A stretch of DNA of 64,000 nt from assembly GCF_964340395.1 (NCBI RefSeq), contig NC_135550.1, positions 29,257,676-29,321,675 on the forward strand, read 5' to 3'. Position numbers and translations under genes: made by a program. Below, piece after piece: positions 1 through 11,431 of the stretch. The DNA comes from Glandiceps talaboti (Eukaryota > Hemichordata > Enteropneusta > Spengelidae). Within the stretch, counting starts at the first letter, position 1. Every line of letters starts with the position of its first letter. A model generated the notes under the pieces. The model saw only the letters and a list, made by a program, of their open reading frames with translations, ran no database searches and had not been told where the DNA came from.

Positions 1-84
1 GAATAGTTCCCAGTATGGTGGTTTGGAAGTCATTTCATTATCTGCTGATAAAATATGGGTGCCAGATTTAACACTTTACAACAA
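1..84 (+). CDS. LGIC-A exon, loop A (left part missing)
   Basis: Reads from base 2 as NSSQYGGLEVISLSADKIWV followed by PDLTLYN, the conserved loop A region. Donor gtaaga follows, phase 2. Its counterparts in LGIC-B and LGIC-C are both 110 bp, so about 26 bp are missing on the left. Confidence 0.9.
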
Positions 85-3000
85 GTAAGACAGTTTTCTT
101 GCTATATTATATCTATACCTATTTTAAAAAGACAAACACAGTATGTTGACATGCACCTCAATCGCTTGCTATTAGATAAGGAGTAGTTTATCCTAGATGA
201 TATAAAAGATAAGTCTAGTCTTGCATTATTTAGCTGGAAATAAAATATGTTTACACCGACATTTATTCCAAATCGAAACTTTAATATTGTTTTCTGTGTC
301 AAAATGTAAGCTGCTATTGTCTCTCATAAGGAAAAATAATCTAATTCTTGAATTCAAAAAGAAAATATTATATCCGTGAATAATTAAGTAATGCGTATAT
401 GTAAAATAAATTTATAAATCTCAAATTTCAAAAACAGTTGTTATCTCAGTAATGGTGTTGTGTTTTCCTTCGTAATGATATTTCAAGATTAACCTCTCAT
501 CTTGCAAATAACTAGCAATTGAAGTTTCATCAGTGGATTTTGCTTTGTGTACAGTAAAGCTGAAGCTGGTTTAAAACTTGAAATTCTATAGACTATGACT
601 AGGTCACCTAGCTGTATTTGATAAACTGAGAACAGTATATAGACTGATCTTGATGTTGAATACTTGTTAACGACATAATTTACATTTTTCAAGAAAGAGG
701 TTACATCAGTACTTTCAAAGATATAGTGATTGACATCACCGATCTCGTGACATTTGTGACAGAATCGTGTATTTTCAGTTTCCATTTGTGACAAAATCAT
801 GCATTTTACAGTTTCCATTTGTGACAAAATCGTGGATTTTACATTTTCCATTTGTGACAAAATCACGCATTTTACAGTTTCCATTTGTGACAAAATCGTG
901 CATTTTACAGTTTCCATTTGTGACAAAATCATGCATTTTACAGTTTCCATTTGTGACAAAATCGTGGATTTTACATTTTCCATTTGTGACAAAATCGTGC
1001 ATTTTACAGTTTCCAATTGTGACAAAATCGTGCATTTTACAGTTTCTAGTTGTGACAAAATCGTGGATTTTACAGTTTCCATTTGTGACAAAATCGTGGA
1101 TTTTTACATTTTCCATTTGTGACAAAATCGTGCATTTTACAGTTTCCATTTGTGACAAAATCGTGCATTTTACAGTTTCCATTTGTGACAAAATCGTGCA
1201 TTTCACAGTTTCCATTTGTGACAAAATCGTGCATTTTACAGTTTCCATTTGTGTAAGTTCGATTATGACAATTTATCAAAAAAATAATAAACTCAGTCAG
1301 TTTTTTACAATTATACTTTTGTTTACCGTGATATAATCTCATTAGAGTCACGGTTGCGATTCATAATAAAGATTTTTTTGAGAATATTAGTGTACGGTGA
1401 TTATACGTATTGTTATAATCTACTTTGGGGACCTAAATATATTTATATTTATTTACCTTAATATATTCTATTTTAGCGTCGGTAGCGAACATCCATTCCG
1501 ATTCGGCAATCAATCACTCATCGTCAACCACGATGGCAACATTACATATATTTGTCAGCCAAAGATAACGGAAACTGTATGCAACGTCGACATTCAAAAT
1601 TACCCCGTTGATACGCAGGTGTGTATACATATTCCATCAAAGTAATTGTTGCCAATCATGCAATATGTGGTTTCATTATTTATTATAAATCAATATTCTA
1701 TCTAAGGTTTAGAAGAAGAGAAGTCGTACGCTAACAAACCACAGAGCTAGCCTAAATAATAATAATAAATAATAATAATAATAATAATAATAGTAATAAT
1801 AATAAATAAATTTATTGCCAGAAATTAAAGGTTTACAAAAAATTCTAATCTTATCAATAAATGTACAAATATATCAAAATTAACAAGTCAAATGTGCCAT
1901 AAAATAGAACAATGTAGATAATTACAAACAAATTTCTGGCTAGGGCCACAAAAATAGTTCTTAGGAACTAGTTGAGCTTGTGGCCCCAAAGAAGAACTCA
2001 TTGTGATTATGTGGTGCGGTGCGTCAGACTGACAGCTTGGAAATTAATACAAATTCATTTGACAAAAAGAGAATGAAAGTGAGAACAGAAAGAATACACA
2101 AATCAATTTGAAAAAGGTGTCGTTTTAAGTGCAGTTTAGAGTCGGTTCTATTACTAATTTTTTCAGAGTCAGGCAGACAGTTCCAATGTTTTGTTGTGGC
2201 GTATTTGAGGCTATGTTGGTTTATGGAGAGGTTTACTTTTGGAATATAGAAATTGTCGTTCGTGGCAAGTCGTGTTGGGTAGTTGATGTGATGTATATAT
2301 GAATGTTATTTTTAATCTTGAACTTAAACTATGGCGATGTCTTACCTTTGCACTGATAAAGGCACAAGTTCAACCACAAAACGTACAGCGAAACCAATCA
2401 TAATGTATTGATCCTTGCACTCACAGACTTAACACCATCAAACAAGTAAACATGTTATAGAGGCAAACGAATAAAAACACGAGATCTTTCCCATGTCTAT
2501 TCACAGTCAATTCATTAAAAGTTAGACATGGGATATCATACATCCCTGACCCATGTCTGTATGTCACTTTCAGGTGTGCAGTTTCTACCTTGGTTCTGGC
2601 ATATACAATGACAACCAAGTACATTTGATTCCGTACGCCTCTGAAATGGAACAAGATGTTTTCCATACCAAAGGAGAATGGCTGTTACAAGACACTGTTA
2701 TGTATCTCACACCTCGTACGGACGTCTCATTGCAGAGCAGGAAATCAGGTTAGTTATATTTTGTCGGACTATCTTACACATAATAGCCAGTTTACAGTCA
2801 TTCAAATTTATTTAGCCGGGCTTCCGACTGCATTTCGTTAGAAACACTATCAACATTTACTTGTGTGTATAGCATTTATTGCAATGCCAAGGTTTTTTTA
2901 AAATAATGATGACACATCATTTTGTTTTCTTTCTAGACTTTAACGATTCGTTTATCTTGACTGCCTCTGCATTGCTGAAGCGAAAGTCTGCTCTGTATAA

Positions 3001-4281
3001 AGTGACGTTAATGGTACCAAGCGTGTTGCTTGGGCTCCTGGCTTACTCAACATTCTTTATTCCATACAGCTACGGGAAGACAAAGATGGATAAAGCAGTG
3101 ACGTTATTTCTGTCTGGTAGTGTACTCCTGACCAACATGAATAGCCTGCTTAGAGCTTCTAGTAAGAACGTACCAATGTTAGGTTAGTAGATTTCATGTC
3201 ATCCAATAATTTAGTCTTTGTATGTTCACCAGTTTGTCCTTTTCTTGTCAATGTATCGACCCTGCTATCCGGAAATCAAAACTTTGGAAAAGTGCAGGTG
3301 ATCGACATGTGCGACTGTAGTTATACTACTGGTGCAGAAAACAAACCTTTTAATTGTATTCAGAAGGAAATCGGCAAAAAAGTAAGCTTATCGAGATATT
3401 GAAAAAATGCTTAGCCACAAATTTACCTCATCTATACCACGTCATAGAATCTGTACGTGCATTATTAAAAATTGAGATATCAAAATATGAATATTAAAGG
3501 TGCGTTACTAACAATGCATATTCGATGACTGTTCTCAACTCAACTCAGCTGATCAGAATTAGATTCCTAACATGTATACGATGATAAGGTTTATACATAA
3601 TGATGTGGTGTGATCAACTGTCTTTTGCAGGTGCGTTGTACCTCAGCAATATGTTGGTAACCAGTCTTTCTTCACTGTGGAATGTGTTTATTGTGTGCGT
3701 TGATAGGGGCACTGAGTGTGAGGTACGTTCCCTTCATATTTTTATGACTAGAAGACATACCATCTGCTAAATTTGACTATTTTATAGACATGGAAAGTAT
3801 GATTGAGTTCTTTACACAACGATAATGTTTGGCGGCGTCACATCGATCACAAAATGTTGATTCAGCCTATGTATAACATCAATCTCTAAGTAATTTAAAA
3901 TGGTTATTTTCTTCATAGGTGCCAAGATGGCTAAAGATTATTTTCAGTATTAAAACGCACGATGATGAAGACGAGAACTTGTTTATACGTAGAAATGATA
4001 TATCATTACAGTACAGTAATACCGACAAGCCGGACACTATCGCGTCTACAGATACCCATCTGAAACAGATAACTGAACACGTCAAGAATTTTGAAAGAAG
4101 TATAATCGAGACTGAGACCGAGGAACAAGAAGACACAGAAATACGTAACGATTGGCATCAAATTGCCGTTGTTCTTGATCGGTATGCTAGTATTATATTC
4201 ATCCTAGGACTCTTAACCATGAATATCTACATTGGTGTTATCGTTCACTTCAGTGAACGGGAGTTGTATCCAGACATTTAA
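1..4281 (+). CDS. LGIC-A: nicotinic-type Cys-loop ion channel subunit, 5' end outside window
   Basis: Pentameric ligand-gated ion channel subunit of the nicotinic acetylcholine receptor type, acting in the plasma membrane. Six exons (listed next) splice in frame to 366 residues; signal peptide and N-terminal exons lie left of the window. Visible: loop A WVPDLTLYN; Cys-loop with 13 residues between cysteines; M1 with the family proline; M2 with Thr6' and Leu9'; M3; a cytoplasmic loop rich in Asp/Glu; and M4. Odd points: the loop B region reads GSGIYND, where most family members have Trp in GSW; there is no vicinal Cys pair before M1; and M1-M2 reads YGKTK, with one extra residue and no -1' Glu. 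It is therefore unlikely to be a conventional ACh-binding alpha subunit. A poly(A) signal AATAAA lies at 4793-4798. Closest confusions would be other divergent invertebrate nAChR-like subunits; the ligand is unknown. Confidence 0.9.
767..1252 (+). repeat. 33-bp minisatellite in LGIC-A intron
   Basis: About 15 copies of a 33-bp unit around gacaaaatcgtgcattttac. Because 33 is a multiple of 3, long ORFs run through both strands; they are artefacts of the repeat. Each unit ends cattttacag, which resembles a 3' splice site, but the real acceptor of the next exon is 224 bp further on. Confidence 0.9.
1477..1618 (+). CDS. LGIC-A exon ending at the Cys-loop
   Basis: Acceptor ttttag, donor gtgtgt. 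Encodes the strands before the Cys-loop and its first cysteine (TVCNVDIQNYPVDTQ). Its phases (2 in, 0 out) are those of the 145-bp exon in LGIC-B and LGIC-C. Confidence 0.9.
1756..1810. repeat. (AAT)n microsatellite
   Basis: Imperfect AAT/AATA run in the LGIC-A intron between 1619 and 2573. The rest of that intron shows no gene. Confidence 0.85.
2574..2748 (+). CDS. LGIC-A exon, second Cys of Cys-loop to loop C
   Basis: Acceptor tttcag, donor gttagt. Begins VCSFYLGSGIYND, supplying the second cysteine. The loop B Trp position is Gly. The stretch up to M1 has no CysCys pair. Confidence 0.9.
2937..3182 (+). CDS. LGIC-A exon, M1 and M2
   Basis: 246 bp, the same length as the LGIC-B counterpart. 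M1 contains LMVPSVLLGLLAYSTFFIPY. M2 follows YGKTK and has charged residues at 2' and 3' (KMDKAVTLFLSG). Confidence 0.92.
3631..3722 (+). CDS. LGIC-A exon, M3
   Basis: 92 bp, the same as in LGIC-B. Encodes GALYLSNMLVTSLSSLWNVF and the start of the cytoplasmic loop. Confidence 0.9.
3919..4281 (+). CDS. LGIC-A last exon, cytoplasmic loop and M4
   Basis: Starts VPRWLKIIF after acceptor ttcatag, the usual start of the large intracellular loop. An acidic loop, WHQIAVVLDRYASIIFILGL (M4), and stop TAA follow. Confidence 0.92.
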   Translation: MPRWLKIIFSIKTHDDEDENLFIRRNDISLQYSNTDKPDTIASTDTHLKQITEHVKNFERSIIETETEEQEDTEIRNDWHQIAVVLDRYASIIFILGLLTMNIYIGVIVHFSERELYPDI

Positions 4282-5456
4282 TCATATGGATTAGTTTTTA
4301 TTTACAAGATTTGCATTATAAGTATACGACTTGTGGACTGTTTTGAACAACTGTGTATTCTTGGCATGCCTTGGAAAGACAGCATACATATAGTATTCCT
4401 ATACACATTGGTGATATTCTGTTTTGATATTTATATATAAAACAAATATATATATATATTGTATATTTCACTTTTTGTCAATTTCCGAATCGAACTTTCT
4501 AATAATATCCAGTTTAATCTTTCTTCTAAATATTACTAAAGAAAAAATATTAAAAAATTTATACAATTTGTCTTTGTCTTCGTTTTAACAGTAATGTGAA
4601 AAATGCACTGCTATAGTTATGCAACAAAGTCCCCTAAATTGAAGTATTCATCGATCTATTAAGTCAGTTGTCATGATACAAACAGTGGTTGTAAATTACT
4701 TACTTAAGTTTGATAGCAATTTAGTAGTTGATGTTCTTATTTATTTGAGGTGTTTTAACTCAATTTTATCCTTCATATAAATGCTCTTCATTAATAAATC
4801 ATTAATGTTAATTATTCATATGTTCTCCGTGTGTGTTATTGAAGGTATACTTGTTGCTATGGTGAACTTGATAACATATGAGTCACTTTTAATTTCCGGT
4901 GTAACACTTACATAGCATAATATAGCATAGATAGATGCAGAGAACCAATCATAATTTGAAGAAAAAAAAACCTGAACGGCCTAATATAAGCATACTGTAA
5001 TGGAACTGTCCCAGTACTTCCTATGAGTTATACCAATGTTACACTGTCAGATAAACGAGGTGATTTAAACTGTCAACAAAATTTAAGAATTTTCGGATGG
5101 AATAACTTTGATGATGATTTTCCTACATTTCTTCTCTGAGGGGTTACATATCAAAATATGTACGAAGTAAAGTCAAATTATCTCTCTCTACTAGTTTGTA
5201 TATATATATCTCGAAAATTCCAAGAGCCACTTTCTTTACTACAACGATCTCGTTCACATGTTGGAAAGGGTACAATTTTGCACTGACTACTGTTCCCTGT
5301 GTAATGTGTAACATATTGTATCTGTTGGCAATTTCACTTGATTCAATGCAAGAAAACAATATGTATAGCTTAAGACAAAATATAGTGCACTTAGAGAACC
5401 ACACCCATTCATCCACTCTCTCCCTCCTCCTTCCCCCTCCCTCCCCACCCACCCAC

Positions 5457-5580
<124 letters not shown>

Positions 5581-6327
5581 ACAGAACATTTCAATTATTT
5601 TAAATTGTTTCGTGAAAAAAGACATGGCACAACCATATTCTTAACATTTTCCTAAACATGATTTATTTCTTCAATGAGTACAAAACGTAGGACAAGATAT
5701 CATAAAGGAAATCAAATCCAGACATAAAATACAACGAATATATTATAATTTCTAAGTGTTATCGGTTCATCAAACTTTTCATCTTAACTCTTCAGTCTGA
5801 AGAATGTCGTCAAGAAACACAAAAGTAGAGCAACTTATATGTATTTATAGTTGTGTATTCAGATACTTCTCATTTACTGACGTTGATTGAGACGACGGTG
5901 TCAGTAGAGGACGGCAGGAAGGACTGTGGGGAAACTGGATATGTAGCTAAATATTACTTTCTTATAGTTATCAAAGTTTAAAATTTAATTAAAACGTTTC
6001 TTTTTTAAATTTCTGAAAACACGAATTTAAAAGATTAAATGCATTTTAGGACATTTCTTCGATATGAATATGACACTTATTAAATATTTTATGGTATTCA
6101 TAAACAGTAATTGATCAATTATTCATATATTAACAGTTTACAACCATGGTTGCCATAGTTTCCTTAAATTTTGGGCTATGTGCTTTTAATACAAAACATA
6201 TATACTTTTGGAAAGGAAATCAATTAAATTTTCTAGTAATTTTGGGAAAGAAATTATCCATACTTTCCAACTGTCAATGAAAGTGTTGTATAGTGATAAA
6301 TATAACAATAACCCTGCGACAACTCAA

Positions 6328-6484
6328 TGGCAAATAATAATAACAGTAATAATAATAATAATAATGTTGAGTTCTTATATAGCACTTTCCCACGCCGTGC
6401 TCAAAGCGCTTTACAATTATTACCCCTGGCTCAGATCAGAACGTCACAAAGGCCCTTTACTCTTCCTCAACTCCCCGGGAGCAT
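6328..6484 (-). mobile_element. SINE fragment, 3' part
   Basis: On the minus strand this ends gtaaagcgctttgagcacgg, then tataagaactcaac and an (ATT)n tail. It matches the 3' part of the longer copy at 13140-13500 base for base over most of its length. The 5' tRNA-like part is missing. Confidence 0.75.
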
Positions 6485-6681
6485 ACAAATCATCACTATA
6501 ATCTTGAAGCTCTAAACACGGATTTACATTTGAGTACATTTCCTTATCACATGTATTTTGTAGATTTTGAAATGTACATAAATCAGAAGTATTCGAGTCT
6601 TGTGGTAATGTCACCTGCTTGCAATAATGACTATCTTTTTCAAATATACTGATATAATTCAATATAATTCATTCCAATCCA

Positions 6682-7119
6682 TTATTCCGTCCTGGCTATT
6701 TCATCGTACAGATTCGGTTTATTAGATGGTAACTCAGTAGAGATGCCTATGTACGTATTTATGGCTATCAGTCCCATTATGAAGAGAATACTCGCAATCC
6801 TATCGAGAGCGACAGCAACTTTGTGCCATTCACTTCGTATTCTCTTCTGCTTCTTCTTCTCGGCTTCTTGATTCCAGATAAATCGATCGATGCGTTTTAC
6901 TGAATAGGCAATCTCTTCTAGGAACCCTCTTTCACACACCCCATAGCTGTTATCCAGACCGAGTGATGAAATGGCACCGTTAGATATCGGCTCCCTTTTC
7001 GATTCTTTGCGAGATTCCTTGCTCTTATTGATGGAATGTGTTTCATTCGACATCACAGACCTGTCTTCGATCGACGTTTTGTTGACTTTCTGCGTCAGAA
7101 ATCTTAACCAACTAGGAAC
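6682..7119 (-). CDS. LGIC-B exon 9, cytoplasmic loop and M4
   Basis: Starts [10 protein letters not shown], then a Lys/Ser/Glu-rich loop, [20 protein letters not shown] (M4) and an acidic tail. Confidence 0.93.
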   Translation of the reverse strand, partial: VPSWLRFLTQKVNKTSIEDRSVMSNETHSINKSKESRKESKREPISNGAISSLGLDNSYGVCERGFLEEIAYSVKRIDRFIWNQEAEKKKQKRIRSEWHKVAVALDRIASILFIMGLIAINTYIGISTELPSNKPNLYDEIARTE

Positions 7120-10100
7120 CTGTCGAAAATCATTATAAAATTTTGTGTTAAGTTTGATTATAGCAATTGATTGTTCTCTGTAATAACTTATCTATTAAAA
7201 TAGTGTAACAGTTTCTATGCAAATTGTTATTCTTCATGAAAATACGGAACTACTAATTATATTAAGAAACCATATATGTACCTTTCTTGTCATTCGTTTA
7301 TCCAAGTACAAAACGAAGACATTCCAGATCACGGCAAAGCATATGAAAACCAAACTTGTCAAATAGTACAGCCCTGCAAAAGAAATGTGAGATCGTATTT
7401 AGTTATAGCATATGGTAGTTGTAATACAGGTTGTACTCTGTTGATAGAAGTTGAAATGATGACGTCAGTCACCGCCGTACGGTAAACATATCTCCATAAG
7501 ATTAAAGATGAAATGAAATCACTTAGTTTGTACCAAATGTAACATCAAAAAGAGAATTGACAATACTCACCTAGGTTAGGTAATCTTCTGCTAGTTGCTG
7601 GCAACATTTCACCCACCGACGGTAGGAACACCATTCCTGAGAGGAACAGGGTGACACCCATGCCAATCTTGGTGTTACCATACTCATAGGGTATAAAGAA
7701 AGTCAGAGAAGCCAAGAATCCTAACATAAGGCATGGAACCATCAGCGTCACTTGATAAAACTCCGATTTTCTCTCTATTTCAAACATGGCTATCAAAAAA
7801 CTTCTGTCAGTTATAACTGAAATACAAAGATAGAAATCGTTGATATTTGACTTCAATCCCTTTTATTCTCGTTTGAGGATGGCCATGATACCATAGCATG
7901 TTACATTTGATATGCAATATAATTTAGGGAAATATATAGAACATGAACAATCCCAGTAACTCTATGACTATCCAGCTTTCCACTACAACATTTTCCATAA
8001 AACAGTAACGAGAGGAAAGAGGAAACTGTACACATTACAGACAGACTGTGTATAAAGATATTGCTAAGCGTTGAAATTACCTACATTTGTATATCAAAAC
8101 AACCAGCAGGATTAGGCAATCTTAATTTCACTTCTGGAACACCCAATAAAAAAATCAAATTTGTATTCTTCTACAGGCATGAAGTACATTTGTTCTCTAT
8201 ATCATCAAGGTCTGTTATGCACGGGTAACCTTCATTGTGATCAAGTGAGTTACCATGACTTGAAAATAATGTTGACCATGAAGATAATTGAAAACATGAC
8301 ACATGTTATCGCCGTGTATAGATTACAATGTAAACACTTCTACCTGATATAATAGTTTAAATTCTCACCGTTCTTTTGACTACCTAGGATTGTACGCATG
8401 TCTGATGATGTCTTGTACAAGTCAGTGCTTTTCAGGATCCACTCTCCATTTGAATGGAACACCTCTTCATCCATGCTACGATTATATGCCTTGAACAATA
8501 GTTCATTGTCTTGGTATGTCCACGAACCAAGGAGATATATACATTTCTACAATACAAGGAGATATATACATTTCTACAATATAGGGAGATATATACATTT
8601 CTACAAAATAAGGAGATATATACATTTCTACATTACAAGAAGATATATACATTTCTACATTACAAGGAGATATATACAATTCTACATTACAAGGAGATAT
8701 ATACATTTCTACATTACAAGGAGATATATACATTTCTACAATTCAAGGAGATATATACATTTCTACAATACAAGGAGATATATCCATTTCTACAATACAA
8801 GGAGATATATCCATTTCTACAATACAAGGAGATATATACATTTCTACAATACAAAGATAAGTAACAATCACGTCATTTAGCAAAATGAACTATTGCAGGT
8901 AGAACCATTTTAACGCAGACTCGAGTACCGATATCAATGCTGGCCGCCTATTCGATATAGTACTTGCACACCTCTGGAGTCATTAGTAAAAGTATGTGAA
9001 AGAACGATTCAGAAATGGAAATTCATTTTGCTTATTTAATAGCATTTAATATTTCAATGCATACCAATTTTTCCATAATTTGCACACATACCTGTGTATC
9101 TCTTGGAAAGGCGTACACGTCAACCCTACAAGTAGTCGTTGCTGGAGAAGGTTTCCACGAAAATGTGACGTTGCCGTCGTAATGTACAATTACCGAACTT
9201 GTTTCCTGGATGATGAACGGTTGCTCAGAAGATATGCTATAAAAATGAAAGTATGTTTGAAGAACATTACCTAATGATGTTATGAATAGGTTAGTAAAAC
9301 GGGCAGTTAAAGTTTATCTGTATGTACACATAGCATTAACTTAACAATATGCATTGTAAGTGTCAATTAGTCATTGTCGATTACTTCACGGTTTACATGT
9401 ATGTCTACTTGAGGGGTTGATATTTCATCTCAAATGTCAAGTTTTCCAAATTGAAAACACTGTTGTTAATGGATCTTACCTGTTGAATACAGTAAGGTCA
9501 GGAATCCATATTTTCTTCGCTGGCAATGTAGTGCTTTCCAGCCCTCCGAAGTCTGATGCATTCCATCTTAAAAACTCATCATTCCAGAACTATCGAGAGA
9601 GAGAATTGAATACCTTTCTATTATTTGTACTTCAAATGTTAAGTATATTTGCTTGTTAAAATCGTCATCACACACCCATCCATCCACCCACCCACCCACC
9701 CATCCATCCATCCATCCATCCATCCATCCCTACCTACCTACCTACCTACCTATCTACCTACCTACCTACCTACCTACCTACTTACTTACCTACCTACCTA
9801 CCTACCTACCTACCTACATACATACATACACACACACACACATACATACATACATACATACATACATACATACATACACACATACATACATACATACATA
9901 CATACATACACACACACACACGCATACATACATACATACATACATACATACATACATACATACATACATACATACATACATACATCGATGCATACTCAAA
10001 AAAGAGTACTAAACTAATTTTATATGACCAGAACATCTGTTCGACATACATTTATATTTGGCATAGTGATGATATTAGTGTTGTCTTACCAGTGCAGTAT

Positions 10101-11431
10101 AAACCAAAGTCTTCAAAATTTGTGTTTTTTCATCCTTTGAAGCATACGTACATAAAATGGACAGAACGAAATTTTAATCATATTTTGAATACCCAGCTAA
10201 TCTAATAGAGCATAGTAATGGTTCTATATGCAGAAAGTGGAATGGAGAACGTATATACTATAAAGATAACCAGTCTTAAATATAAAAAAGATGGTAGGCT
10301 ATACAGAAATCTTGTCAATGAAAGTTCATGTAAGAAACCAACAATTTTCCAACGATTTGGCAAGTGACGTGAATATTCCATCCGATAGATACATCCAAAT
10401 GACAAATTAGACTATGTGATATAGGGAATGCGTAGAGAAGGAAGTAGGACAACCTTCTGCCTTTGAAGATTGAAATAACAATGTTACAAGAATATATGAG
10501 ATTTTGTCCCAGCTAGCCATATCGAAAGGTAAAACAAGCTAAAATCAATAACCTTGGAGATTTAGTTTTTAAAATGGTTCATTATTGAATGTTGACATGC
10601 ATTATAATTATTTTAAACTCCAAATGTCGAAGTGCTACTTTAATTGCGACAAATCAAAGAAATACAGGGTAAAAGTGAAAGTTAACGACGCTCCAGTGAC
10701 ATGCCATACCCACCAGTTCGAGTACATTTCGGAGACCAATGTCAACCGTAACAACAACTCGTTCGTTTTCGTCTTTCACGGGTCTAATGTTCTTTTGATA
10801 GGCGTCATTCAGTAACTCATCCGATAACTTTCTTTCGTTACTGCGTCTATCACTCTTTCCAGCTAAGGCTACGTGGAAATCAAATTGACTATTATTTTAG
10901 TATTATGTCCCAAACAGAGCATTTAAGGCATGCTGCTAGACGATTGAGATAGTATGTATATATCGAACACATATATTCACACGTACAAATCAACACCATA
11001 TTGTAAGATTAATACTCGAAAAAGTCAACCTATGGGATTTAAATAACAGTAATGTACATTGTTATTTCGTCATTGAATACCTACTGTATGCTCAAACTTA
11101 CATGTTTCACAGAAAAATTACTTTTTTAGTATTATTAATTGGAGAAGTTAAATCGAACATGTTGGTGGCTAACTATCGCTGTGACGTACGGCTAAAGTTA
11201 ATTGTGTATACAGCGTATGTTTGTCAATTGTCAGTCAACTTCTTTATTGGAATATTTCAGTGTCTTGATAATTGGCAAATAGAATATATGATGTTGCTAC
11301 TTCTTTCTTTATTGACAAAACAAAACAAAACAAAACAAAATTGAAGGCAATTCATTACCTGTTTCTCCAGTCCATAACAGTCCAACGGTGGACAGCAACA
11401 GGAAATAAACGGCGATATTCACTTGACACAT
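6682..11431 (-). CDS. LGIC-B: complete nicotinic-type Cys-loop channel subunit, 486 aa
   Basis: Nine exons join with consistent phases to 487 codons including stop. Order: signal peptide (1 to about 23), ligand-binding domain, Cys-loop Cys162-Cys176, GSW at 181-183, M1 (about 249-271), M2 (Lys0' at 278, Leu9' at 287), M3 (about 311-335), cytoplasmic loop, M4 (about 442-466). [10 protein letters not shown] and DEKTQ are typical nAChR landmarks. Loop C has no vicinal cysteines and the loop D Trp is Tyr (LVYTA). M1-M2 reads YGNTKIG: one residue longer than the cation-type SGEKIS and without its Glu. The start was chosen because exon 1 alone supplies a hydrophobic leader after ATG and a phase-1 donor fitting exon 2. 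It lies in tandem with LGIC-C and convergent with LGIC-A. The ligand and ion selectivity cannot be read from the sequence. Confidence 0.93.
7282..7373 (-). CDS. LGIC-B exon 8, M3
   Basis: 92 bp encoding [20 protein letters not shown]. Acceptor ttgcag, donor gtacat. Confidence 0.92.
7571..7816 (-). CDS. LGIC-B exon 7, M1 and M2
   Basis: 246 bp. M1 contains [21 protein letters not shown]2 is [16 protein letters not shown] after YGNT, and LPATS follows M2. Confidence 0.94.
8384..8546 (-). CDS. LGIC-B exon 6, Cys-loop end to loop C; acceptor inside a minisatellite
   Basis: Begins [15 protein letters not shown]: the second Cys of the Cys-loop lies exactly 13 residues after the first, as required. 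The acceptor ttgtag and the first 18 exon bases are unit 1 of the 27-bp tandem array. Donor gtagtc is weak, but the phase fits exon 7. Confidence 0.88.
8529..8852 (-). repeat. 27-bp minisatellite carrying the LGIC-B exon 6 splice acceptor
   Basis: Twelve head-to-tail units of 27 bp, the plus-strand unit starting aaggagatatatacatttct. On the gene strand every unit reads ttgtag followed by aaatgtatatatctcctt, that is, the intron's last bases plus the exon's first 18 bases. Only the unit next to the exon is used in my gene model. The other eleven are upstream duplicate acceptors; use of any gives codons for KCIYLL and then an in-frame TAG within the next unit. Confidence 0.92.
9092..9236 (-). 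CDS. LGIC-B exon 5, up to the Cys-loop
   Basis: 145 bp encoding [20 protein letters not shown] and ending [11 protein letters not shown]. Acceptor ttatag, donor gtatgt. Confidence 0.92.
9480..9589 (-). CDS. LGIC-B exon 4, loop A
   Basis: 110 bp encoding [20 protein letters not shown] and [11 protein letters not shown]. Acceptor cgatag, donor gtaaga. Confidence 0.92.
9665..9986. repeat. (CATC)n-(CTAC)n-(CATA)n microsatellite block
   Basis: A compound tetranucleotide block that changes from CATC to CTAC to CATA/CACA. It lies in the LGIC-B intron between exons 3 and 4. All ORFs across it are artefacts. Confidence 0.95.
10090..10134 (-). CDS. LGIC-B exon 3, 45-bp microexon
   Basis: Encodes [15 protein letters not shown]. 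The 45-bp exon at this position is an old feature of nAChR genes. Acceptor caaag, donor gtaaga. Too short to appear as an ORF. Confidence 0.9.
10714..10862 (-). CDS. LGIC-B exon 2, N-terminal helix and first strands
   Basis: Encodes [18 protein letters not shown] and [11 protein letters not shown], as in the first conserved block of nicotinic subunits. Acceptor cttag, donor gtgggt. Confidence 0.9.
11359..11431 (-). CDS. LGIC-B exon 1, signal peptide
   Basis: ATG at 11431. Encodes [20 protein letters not shown], a hydrophobic leader. Donor gtaatg, phase 1. Confidence 0.88.

Noticed and set aside
489-1351. Long overlapping ORFs on both strands with repeating peptides
   Set aside because: They are translations of the 33-bp minisatellite, open only because 33 is divisible by 3.
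8398-8880. 160-codon ORF with YIHFYNTRR repeats on the plus strand
   Set aside because: Wrong-strand reading of the 27-bp array; the minus strand carries LGIC-B exon 6.
9649-10051. Tyr/His/Thr-rich ORFs
   Set aside because: Tetranucleotide microsatellite readings; the same applies to the blocks at 21.3, 28.9, 30.3, 40.0, 51.2 and 63.7 kb.
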